DNA of 44,501 bases from Pseudonocardia sp. 73-21 (GTDB lineage Bacteria; Actinomycetota; Actinomycetes; Mycobacteriales; Pseudonocardiaceae): contig NZ_MKVV01000006.1 in assembly GCF_001899645.1 (NCBI RefSeq), positions 12,520 to 57,020 on the forward strand. Direction: 5' to 3'. This document shows positions 1 to 6,546 of this stretch, piece by piece. Position 1 is the first letter of the stretch; each line of letters opens with the position of its first letter. The notes beneath the pieces are model-generated. The model saw only the letters and a program-made list of their open reading frames with translations. It was not told where the DNA came from and searched no databases. Made by a program: the position numbers and the translations under genes.

Positions 1-830
1 CCGACGGGCCGACGCTCGTGCTCGTGCACGGGCTCGGCGGGTCGCACCTCAACTGGGACCTGCTCGCCCCCCACCTCACCCCGCACGCCCGGGTCCTGGC
101 GATCGACCTGCCCGGCTTCGGGCTGAGCGAGCCCACCGGGCGGCCCGCGACGGTCCGCAGCAACGTCGCAGTGCTCGCGGGGTTCCTGCGCGAGCACGGC
201 GCCGGGCCCGCGGTGCTGGTGGGCAACTCGATGGGCGGGCTGGTCTGCGTCCTGCTCGCCGCGCGGATGCCCGAGCTCGTGCGGGGCCTCGTGCTGCTGG
301 ACCCGGCCCTGCCGGCCCCGGCCCGGGTCCTGCGGTCACCGGGCGACGCGGCGATGCTCGCCCTGTACGCGCTGCCCGGCGTCGGGGAACGGCTGCGCCG
401 GGACCGGCGGCGGCGCATCGGCCCGCGCGCCACCGTCGACGAGACCCTCGCCCTGTGCGGGGTGGACCGCGACGCACTGCCCGCCGGGCTCGTCGAGCGC
501 TCGGTGGCGATGGTCGACCGCCAGTCCGACGTCACGGGCATGGACCGGGCCTTCCTCTCGGCGTCGCGGTCGCTGGCGTGGACCCTCGCCCGGCCCCGCG
601 CCTACCACCGCGCGATGGCGTCGATCACGGCGCCGGTGCTGCTCCTGCACGGCGAGAAGGACCGGCTGGTCCCGGTCGGCGCGGCGCGGGCGACGGCGCG
701 GCACCACCCGGACTGGACCTACGTCGAGCTGGCCGGGGCCGGCCACCTCCCACAGATGCAGATGCCGGCGCAGGTGGCGGCGTGCATCCTCGACTGGCTG
801 TTCGGCACCGACCGGAAGGACACGACATGA
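1..830 (+). CDS. Alpha/beta hydrolase, 5' end cut by window edge
   Basis: This is the C-terminal part of an alpha/beta-fold hydrolase whose reading frame is already open at base 3, so the true start lies outside the window. Visible are the oxyanion-hole segment VHGLGGSHLNW, the nucleophile elbow GNSMGG (Ser at about 228–230), the acid region HGEKDRLVPV and the C-terminal catalytic His in GAGHLPQ. It matches the hydrolase at 14937–15869 along its whole length, including the MDRAFLSASRSLAW block, and that copy shows about 37 residues are missing here. Its stop overlaps the next ATG by 4 bases (ATGA), so it is translationally coupled to a USP. The substrate is unknown. The paralogue sits behind acyltransferase and acyl-CoA ligase genes, so an ester or acyl lipase role is plausible but inferred. 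Confidence 0.85.
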   Translation, partial: DGPTLVLVHGLGGSHLNWDLLAPHLTPHARVLAIDLPGFGLSEPTGRPATVRSNVAVLAGFLREHGAGPAVLVGNSMGGLVCVLLAARMPELVRGLVLLDPALPAPARVLRSPGDAAMLALYALPGVGERLRRDRRRRIGPRATVDETLALCGVDRDALPAGLVERSVAMVDRQSDVTGMDRAFLSASRSLAWTLARPRAYHRAMASITAPVLLLHGEKDRLVPVGAARATARHHPDWTYVELAGAGHLPQMQMPAQVAACILDWLFGTDRKDTT

Positions 831-1387
831 CCCCCCAGAACAGGACGCCCCAGAACAGGACGTCGCAGAACAGGACGTCGCAGAACAGGACGCCGCAGAA
901 CGGCCGCGCACGAGCCCGGATCGTCGTCGGCCTGGACGACTCGTCGGGGGGCCGGGCCGCGCTGCGTTTCGCGCTGCTCGACGCGGCCCGTCGCGGCGCC
1001 GACGTGGAGGTGGTCGCGGCGTTCGATCCCCCGGACCGCTGGCCGGCCGTGTACGGCGGGCCGACCCCGGGCGACGCCGCCTGGACGGTCGCGGAGCTGC
1101 GGCAGGCGGTGTGGTCCGACACCGTCCGTATCGCCGACGAGGTGGAGGCCGAGCTCGTCGACATCCTCGCCGAGGTGCCGTCGTTGACGATCACGGCGGC
1201 GGCCGGCCCGGCCGGTGACGTGCTGTTGCGGGCGGCCGCGGACGCGGACCTGCTCGTCGTCGGTCACCGCGGGCGCGGTGGGCTCACCAGCATGCTGCTC
1301 GGTTCGGTGAGCCTGCAGGCGGTGCTGCACGCCCCGTGCCCGGTGACGGTCGTGCGGGCGGCCGCCCTACCGGCGGCCACCGGCTGA
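827..1387 (+). CDS. Universal stress protein (UspA) with N-terminal PQNRT repeat
   Basis: Single-domain universal stress protein of 186 residues. The domain begins at about residue 28 (RIVVGLDDSSGGRAALRFAL) and ends with the ATP-binding signature G-2x-G-9x-GS in GHRGRGGLTSMLLGS, followed by APCPVTVV, so nucleotide binding is likely. The ATG at 827 overlaps the stop of the upstream hydrolase (ATGA). Between this start and the domain lies a low-complexity stretch of almost five copies of the pentapeptide PQNRT/SQNRT, encoded by a 15-bp tandem repeat. The repeat is absent from the other USPs here and is probably a disordered tail. A frame open further upstream exists, but it runs through the hydrolase and is not used. 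A stress or dormancy role is inferred from family and context. Confidence 0.88.
   Translation: MTPQNRTPQNRTSQNRTSQNRTPQNGRARARIVVGLDDSSGGRAALRFALLDAARRGADVEVVAAFDPPDRWPAVYGGPTPGDAAWTVAELRQAVWSDTVRIADEVEAELVDILAEVPSLTITAAAGPAGDVLLRAAADADLLVVGHRGRGGLTSMLLGSVSLQAVLHAPCPVTVVRAAALPAATG
833..901 (+). repeat. 15-bp in-frame tandem repeat encoding PQNRT units
   Basis: About 4.6 copies of a 15-base unit of the form cagaacaggacg plus tcg or ccc/ccg, in frame inside the 5' end of the USP gene. Copies differ only at one codon (Pro or Ser). Being a multiple of three, the array can expand or contract without breaking the frame. Confidence 0.9.
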
Positions 1388-1395
1388 CCGCCGGG

Positions 1396-1425
1396 GCGGG
1401 CGTCACAGCGGCGGGCGTCACAGCG
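1396..1425. repeat. Perfect 15-bp tandem duplication over a stop codon
   Basis: The sequence gcgggcgtcacagcg occurs twice head to tail (1396–1410 and 1411–1425). The copy at 1411–1425 contains the TGA stop of the minus-strand acyl-CoA synthetase gene; the other copy forms the start of its 3' untranslated region, in the 30-bp gap between convergent genes. Confidence 0.85.
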
Positions 1426-4102
1426 GCAGGCGGCGCAGCCACGGGTCCTGGGCCGGGGCCGCGTGGGCGACCCGGATCCGCACGTCCACCGCGACCGCGC
1501 CCCCGTCGCCCACGGTCAGGGGGTTGATCTCGGCCTCCGCGATCTCGGGCAGCTCCTGGGCGAGCCACGCGAGCCGGCAGGCGACGTCCCGCACGGCGGT
1601 GCGCAGGCCCGGCCCGCCGCCGTCGAGCAGGCCCGGTGCGGCGTGCAGCCCGTCGAGGAGGTCGTCGAGGTCGGCCAGGGTGGCGGGCACGAGGCAGTGC
1701 GTGCGGTCGTCCACGAGGTCGGTGCTCGAGCCGCCCAGCCCGAGCGTCAGCAGCGGTCCGCACAGCGGGTCGACGGTCACGCCGAGCAGCAGCTCCACCC
1801 CGTCCGCCACCATCGGCTGGACGACCACACCGCGCAGCCCCCGCCCGAAGCGCTCGCGGAACTCCCGCACGGCCCGTCCGACCTCGCGGCGCGAGTCGAG
1901 CCCGGTCGCCACCCCGCCGGCGCGGCGTTTGTGCAGCACGCCCGGCACGTCGGCCTTGACCGCGACGGGCCCGCCGATCGCGCGCCACCGGCGCACCGCG
2001 GCCTCGGCGCTGTGCACGACGGTCGTCGCGACGGCCGGGAGCCCGGCCGCGGCGGCGAGCTCACCCGTGGCCGTCGGGTCGAGCCAGCCCCCCTCGTCCC
2101 GCTCGGCGAGCGCCCGGGCCACGACGGCCCGCGCGCCGGCCGGGTCGACCCCCTGCGGTGCGGGAGCGGCCACAGACGGGCGGCGCAGCCAGGACTCCCG
2201 ACGTACGGCGGCGGCGAGCGCGCGGGCGGCCGCAGCGGGTTCGGCGAACGCCGGTGCGGCCAGGTCCCCCGCGTGGAGACCGGGCGGCAGCGTCACGGCC
2301 TCGGGCTGCCCGAGCCGGACCAGCACGACGGGCTTGCCGGGTCCGGCCGCGACGACCGGGGCGACCTCGCCGAGAGGATCACCCGCCCCGGTCGAGGCAC
2401 CGAGGGCCAGCACGGCGTCGACGCCGGGGTCGGCCAGCAGCAGTTCCAGCGCGCGGGCGAACACGGCGGCGGGCACCGTCGCGGTGGTGTCGACCGGGTC
2501 GCCCACGGCGGCGGTCGCCGGGAGCAGCGCGGTGAGTTCGGCGCGGGTGGCGGGCCCGGGGTTCGCGATGTCCAGTCCGGCCCGTACGCACGCGTCCGCG
2601 GCGAGCACCCCGGCACCGCCCGCGTTGCTCAGCACCGCGACCCGCGGCCCGGCGGGCAGGGGCTGGCGGCACAGCAGGGCGAGCAGGCCCGGCAGCTCGG
2701 TCAGCTCGTCGACCGCCACGACGCCCGCCTGCGCGAACAACGCGTCGCGGACCACGCGGGGGGTGGCGCTGCCGGCGCTGTGCGAGGCGGCCGCGAGCCG
2801 GCCGGCCTCGGAGCTGCCCGAACGCACCGTCAGCACGGGCATCCTCCGGGCCAGCCTGCGCGCCAGCGCGGCGAACATCCGCGGCCGGCGCAGCGACTCC
2901 ACGTACAGCACCGCGGCGCTCGTGCGGCCGTCCTGCGCCCACCACAGCAGCATGTCGTCGGCGTTGACGTCGACGGAGTCGCCGGTCGAGACGACGGTGG
3001 AGGCCCCGAGGCCGAGCCGGTCGAGCTCCGCGGTGACGGCGATGACGACGCCGCCGGACTGCGCCGCGACCCCCACCTCCCCCGCCGTCACGGGCCGCCC
3101 GAACGTGGCCTGCAGCGCGACGGCGGGATCGGTGTCGACCAGCCCGAGGCAGTTCGGCCCGACCATCCGCATGCCGTACCGCTCGACCGCGGACGCCAGC
3201 GCGGCGGCGTGCCCGGGGTCGCTCGTGATCCCCGCCGTGATGACCAGCAGTGCGCGCACCCCTCGACGCCCGCACTCCTCGGCCACCTCCGGCACGGCCG
3301 CCGCGGGCACGCACAGCACGGCGAGATCCACGCCCTCGGGCAGCCCGGCCACCGTCGGCACGGCCGGGTGGCCCTCCACCGTCGCCGCGTGCCGGCTGAC
3401 GACGTGCACCGGGCCGGTGAACCCGCCGGCACCGATGCTGCGCAGCACGATGCGGCCCACCGAGTCCGGCCGCCGCCCCGCCCCGACCACCACGACCGAC
3501 CGCGGCGCGAGCACCGGCGACAGGCTCGCGACGTCGGCGAGCGCGCCGCGTTCCAGCACGGCCTGCGGGTAGTCCTCATCCGGCCGGTCCAGCAGCAGCT
3601 CGACGCCGATCTCCGTGCCGTCGGGCACCGTGCGCAGCGGGATGCCGCTGTCGTGGAACACGCGCAGCATGTCGTGGTTGGCGGCGAGCACGGTCGCGGT
3701 CAGCCGCGTCACGCCCTGCTCGACGGCCGCCGCGACGAGGTGCTCCAGCAGCAGCGACCCGACCCCGCGGTGCTGGGCCGGGTGCGCGACGGCCATCGCC
3801 ACCTCCGGGTCGGTGCCGGGCGGCTCGCGGCGGAAGTGCGCGACGCCGAGCAGCCGCCCGCCCGCGAACGCGCCGACCGCCGTCACGTCGTCCGCGACGA
3901 CGACGTCGGCGATCATTCGCGGACCGGTCGCCGAGACGCTGAAGAACCGCCGGTAGCGGTCGTCGGGCGGCAGGGACCGGTGCAGCTCGTCGACCGCCGC
4001 CCGGTCGTCCGCGTCGAGGAGCCGGACGAGCGCGGACGAGCCGTCGGTGAGGACCACCCGCCGTCCGGAGGGAACCGGACGGACCCGGACCGGGGTGATC
4101 AC
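1418..4102 (-). CDS. GNAT acetyltransferase fused to ADP-forming acyl-CoA synthetase (Pat-like)
   Basis: An 894-residue protein lysine acetyltransferase-type fusion. Order: N-terminal GNAT domain (about residues 15–175, acetyl-CoA loop QHRGVGSLLLEHL), CoA-binding Rossmann domain (about 190–290, VVVVGAGRRPDSVGR), succinyl-CoA-ligase-like domains with GPNCLG and the phospho-His region AAASHSAG, and a C-terminal ATP-grasp domain (VAVKADVPGVLHKRRAGGV). Salmonella Pat carries GNAT at the C terminus; here it is N-terminal, as in many actinobacterial versions. The GTG at 4102 is chosen because GTGA overlaps the stop of the upstream USP gene, giving a coupled two-gene operon. The synthetase half keeps its key His, so whether it makes acyl-CoA or only senses CoA species is open. 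A likely role is acetylation control of acyl-CoA synthetases, but targets cannot be read from sequence. Confidence 0.9.
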   Translation of the reverse strand: MITPVRVRPVPSGRRVVLTDGSSALVRLLDADDRAAVDELHRSLPPDDRYRRFFSVSATGPRMIADVVVADDVTAVGAFAGGRLLGVAHFRREPPGTDPEVAMAVAHPAQHRGVGSLLLEHLVAAAVEQGVTRLTATVLAANHDMLRVFHDSGIPLRTVPDGTEIGVELLLDRPDEDYPQAVLERGALADVASLSPVLAPRSVVVVGAGRRPDSVGRIVLRSIGAGGFTGPVHVVSRHAATVEGHPAVPTVAGLPEGVDLAVLCVPAAAVPEVAEECGRRGVRALLVITAGITSDPGHAAALASAVERYGMRMVGPNCLGLVDTDPAVALQATFGRPVTAGEVGVAAQSGGVVIAVTAELDRLGLGASTVVSTGDSVDVNADDMLLWWAQDGRTSAAVLYVESLRRPRMFAALARRLARRMPVLTVRSGSSEAGRLAAASHSAGSATPRVVRDALFAQAGVVAVDELTELPGLLALLCRQPLPAGPRVAVLSNAGGAGVLAADACVRAGLDIANPGPATRAELTALLPATAAVGDPVDTTATVPAAVFARALELLLADPGVDAVLALGASTGAGDPLGEVAPVVAAGPGKPVVLVRLGQPEAVTLPPGLHAGDLAAPAFAEPAAAARALAAAVRRESWLRRPSVAAPAPQGVDPAGARAVVARALAERDEGGWLDPTATGELAAAAGLPAVATTVVHSAEAAVRRWRAIGGPVAVKADVPGVLHKRRAGGVATGLDSRREVGRAVREFRERFGRGLRGVVVQPMVADGVELLLGVTVDPLCGPLLTLGLGGSSTDLVDDRTHCLVPATLADLDDLLDGLHAAPGLLDGGGPGLRTAVRDVACRLAWLAQELPEIAEAEINPLTVGDGGAVAVDVRIRVAHAAPAQDPWLRRLPL

Positions 4103-4989
4103 GCCCCGGACTCGGGCCGGACCACGGCGACCGGGCAGGGCGCGCGGTGCACGAGCGCGTGCCCGACGGACCCGAGGAACGCCCCGGCGAGCCGGCCGTG
4201 GGCGCGCGAGCCGACCACCAGCAGCTGGGCGCCCCGGGCCTCGCGGACCAGCAGCGGCGCCGGCCGGTCGTCCACCACGGCGCGGCGCACGTGGACGTCG
4301 GGGTACTTCTCGGTCCAGCCCGCCAGGCGCTCGGCGAGGATCTCGTGCGCCACGCCCTCCGCCGCGGTCACGACGGCCGGGTCGGGCGGCACGGTGCCCA
4401 CCAGCGGCGTCTGCCAGGCGTGCACCGCCACGAGGGGGGCGTGCCGGACGGAGGCGGTCTCGAAGGCGAACGCGATCGCGGCCTCGCTCGCCGGCGTGCC
4501 GTCGATGCCGACGACCACCGGCGCGGACCGGTCCTTCTCCGCGCCGCGGACCACCACGACCGGGCACCGGCCGTGCGCGGCCAGCCCGGAGGCGACCGAC
4601 CCGGCCAGCAGCTCCAGGAACCGGCCCCGGCCGGCCGAGCCGAGCACCACCAGCTGCGCCCGGCCGGACTCGTCGGCCAGCACCGGGATCGGGTAGCCGA
4701 CCACCAGCTGCGCCTGCACCTCCAGCCCGGGGAAGGCGGTCTCCGCCACGGCGGCGGCCTCGGTGAGCAGCCGGCGGGCCTGCTCCAGCAGGATGTCGCG
4801 GTCCTGCTCGCCCAGCGCCGGCAGCCCGACGACGTGCTCCGCGGTCCGGTCGAACGCGTGGACCAGGCGCAGCGGGACGGACCGCCGGGCGGCCTCGTCG
4901 GCGCCCCAGCGGACGGCCCGCAGGGAGTCCTCGGAGCCGTCGACGCCGACGACGACCGTGCGGTGGGTGTTCATCGGGTGTGCGCTCAT
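4099..4989 (-). CDS. Tandem universal stress protein (two UspA domains)
   Basis: A 296-residue protein with two UspA domains, the Rv2005c/Rv2623 layout of mycobacterial dormancy USPs. Domain 1 (about residues 8–150) has VVVGVDGSEDS and GSAGRGRFLELLAGS; domain 2 (about 155–292) has VVVGIDGTPASEAA and GSRAHGRLAGAFLGS. Both nucleotide-binding signatures are intact, so ATP binding is expected. The ATG at 4989 follows GAGGAG by about 11 bases; a second ATG five codons in is possible. A dormancy-box-like site lies 86 bp upstream, inside the 3' end of the CPBP gene. The downstream acetyltransferase–synthetase overlaps by 4 bases, so USP and acetyltransferase are made together. Confidence 0.92.
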   Translation of the reverse strand: MSAHPMNTHRTVVVGVDGSEDSLRAVRWGADEAARRSVPLRLVHAFDRTAEHVVGLPALGEQDRDILLEQARRLLTEAAAVAETAFPGLEVQAQLVVGYPIPVLADESGRAQLVVLGSAGRGRFLELLAGSVASGLAAHGRCPVVVVRGAEKDRSAPVVVGIDGTPASEAAIAFAFETASVRHAPLVAVHAWQTPLVGTVPPDPAVVTAAEGVAHEILAERLAGWTEKYPDVHVRRAVVDDRPAPLLVREARGAQLLVVGSRAHGRLAGAFLGSVGHALVHRAPCPVAVVRPESGA

Positions 4990-5020
4990 CTCGGTCGTCT
5001 CTCCTCGGGTCTCGGCATCC

Positions 5021-6025
5021 TCACGATGCCTGCCGGGCGGGGCCCGCCGGCAGCGGCGCAGGACCCGGCCCGCCCGGGCCGTTCGTCCCCCGCCCGCGGT
5101 CAGCTCTCCAGCCGACGACCAGCCCGGCGACGGCCAGGCCCAGCGCCATGACCACCCAGCCGGTCCAGCCCAGCAACCCGGTCGTGGCGTTGTCGACCGG
5201 CACGCCTGCCGTGGAGAACAGGATCGGGAGACCGGCGACGGCGTTGACGAAGCCGTGCCCGATCGCGGCCGGCCACACGCTGCCCGACCGGAGGCGCAGC
5301 CAGCCCAGGAGGCTGCCGAGCACCACGCACATCCCGACCATGAGCAGCACCCGCACCGGGCCGCTGTGCAGCGGGTAGTTGTAGCCCAGCAGCAGCACGG
5401 GCGCGTGCCACAGCCCCCACACCACGCCGACGGCCAGGACTGCCGGCCACCGGCCGAGCGGGAGCAGCTGGGGCAGCAGCCATCCCCGCCACCCCCACTC
5501 CTCGCCCAGCGCGGGGATCACGTTGACCCAGCCGATGACCAGCACCTGGGCCAGCTGGAGTGCCGCGAGGACCCCCAACGACACCGGCAGGGCCCCCGCC
5601 CCCTGGTTCCGCAGGGTCTCCGCCAGCCCCGAGAAATGCTCCAGGTCCGGCTGGTAGACGCCGACCGCCGCGGCCAGCGCCACCGAGGCCGCCGCCAGCA
5701 CCAGCGGTCCCAGCCAGGCCAGCAGTCCCCAGCGCCACCACGACCGGATCCCACCCGGTGAGCGCAGGCCCGTGGCGTGGGCGGTGCCCGGGCGGCGGCG
5801 CAGGACACCGACCACCACCAGCACCCCGAGGGTGGGCGCGGCCATCATGGCCGCCATCAGGAACACCGCGCCCGGTGTCTGCAGGCCGCGCCCGCTCGTC
5901 CAGAGCGGGAGCGTCACCAGCCACGCCGCCCCGAACGCGACGAGCAGGTAGACCGCGACCGCGACGACGTCGACCCGCTGCGGCGGCGCCGCAGGTGGCG
6001 CCTCGGGCGCCCCCGCACGGTTCAT
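5021..6025 (-). CDS. CPBP-family intramembrane metalloprotease
   Basis: A 334-residue polytopic membrane protein of the CPBP (Abi/CAAX protease-like) family. Metal-binding motifs are clear: EEWGWRG (EExxxR motif), a second motif in GLWHAPVLLLGYNYP and a third in IGHGFVNA. Roughly eight hydrophobic segments surround them, and the C terminus is Gly/Pro-rich. The ATG at 6025 overlaps the stop of the upstream small membrane protein gene (ATGA). In M. tuberculosis a membrane site-2-type protease (Rv2625c) is DosR-controlled; this belongs to another family but may fill a similar envelope niche, which is inference. Its last codons also carry an operator-like site for the next gene. Confidence 0.87.
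   Translation of the reverse strand: MNRAGAPEAPPAAPPQRVDVVAVAVYLLVAFGAAWLVTLPLWTSGRGLQTPGAVFLMAAMMAAPTLGVLVVVGVLRRRPGTAHATGLRSPGGIRSWWRWGLLAWLGPLVLAAASVALAAAVGVYQPDLEHFSGLAETLRNQGAGALPVSLGVLAALQLAQVLVIGWVNVIPALGEEWGWRGWLLPQLLPLGRWPAVLAVGVVWGLWHAPVLLLGYNYPLHSGPVRVLLMVGMCVVLGSLLGWLRLRSGSVWPAAIGHGFVNAVAGLPILFSTAGVPVDNATTGLLGWTGWVVMALGLAVAGLVVGWRADRGRGTNGPGGPGPAPLPAGPARQAS
5076..5089. promoter_or_regulatory. DosR-box-like site before the tandem USP
   Basis: GGGCCGTTCGTCCC, 86 bp upstream of the USP start at 4989. It lies inside the 3' coding end of the CPBP gene, in codons for the Gly/Pro-rich tail, so it would give the USP–acetyltransferase pair its own promoter inside an apparent operon. Confidence 0.5.
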
Positions 6026-6462
6026 CGCCCGCCTCCCGCCGCCGGCCAGAGCGACCGGCCCCGGTGCACGGTGACGGCCAGCAGCAGCACGGCCAGACCG
6101 CAGGCCAGCATGATCGGCTGCTGCACGTTGTAGCGCTGCATGATCGCCAGCTGCGCGCCGATCCAGGCCACCTGGGCCGCGCCCGCGACCACCGACGCCA
6201 CGCCCGCCCACACCGAGCGCCGCAGCTCCAGGGCCGCGGCGGTCGTCATCGGCGCCGCGACGACGAGCAGCAGCAGCGCACCGGGGAGCACCCACGAGGT
6301 GAACGGGGTGCCCACCAGCCACTCGTCGAGCATCCCGATCGCGTTGCCCCACATCAGCCCGACGCCGCCGTAGAGCGCGGCGAGCGCCACCAGCACCTCC
6401 AGGACGATCACGGGCCAGTACCGCCGCCCGGCCCGACGAGACACCTCGGTCGCCGTCGCCAT
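6022..6462 (-). CDS. Small membrane protein of unknown function
   Basis: A 146-residue protein with about four hydrophobic helices (VIVLEVLVALAALYGGVGLM, WVLPGALLLLVVAA, a segment around GVASVVAGAAQVAWIG, and IMLACGLAVLLLAV). The start at 6462 (MATATEV) is preferred over one 15 codons upstream because GGAGGGAG stands about 6 bases before it. I do not recognise a named family. Its stop overlaps the CPBP protease start by 4 bases, so the two are probably expressed together, and it might be a partner or substrate of the protease. A dormancy-box-like sequence lies 58 bp upstream. Confidence 0.78.
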   Translation of the reverse strand: MATATEVSRRAGRRYWPVIVLEVLVALAALYGGVGLMWGNAIGMLDEWLVGTPFTSWVLPGALLLLVVAAPMTTAAALELRRSVWAGVASVVAGAAQVAWIGAQLAIMQRYNVQQPIMLACGLAVLLLAVTVHRGRSLWPAAGGGR

Positions 6463-6520
6463 CACGCACTCCCTCCGCTGGTCGGTCGGAGAAGCGTGCC
6501 GGGGCACCGGTGGTGACGGG

Positions 6521-6535
6521 AGGGCCGAAGTGCCC
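6521..6535. promoter_or_regulatory. DosR-box-like site before the membrane protein–CPBP operon
   Basis: AGGGCCGAAGTGCCC, 58 bp upstream of the ATG at 6462, in the 84-bp gap after the GH65 gene. It matches the window consensus RGGGCCGWWSGTCCC at most positions. Confidence 0.55.
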
Positions 6536-6546
6536 GCGCCGGGCGG

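Noticed and set aside
833..901. Short direct repeats considered as a CRISPR array
   Set aside because: Units are contiguous with no spacers and lie in frame inside a coding region; no cas genes are present.
1463..4696. Very long plus-strand open frame antisense to the synthetase fusion and USP
   Set aside because: Its product is low-complexity Arg/Gly/His/Gln-rich with no known domain. The minus strand encodes clear domains, so this is a high-GC shadow.
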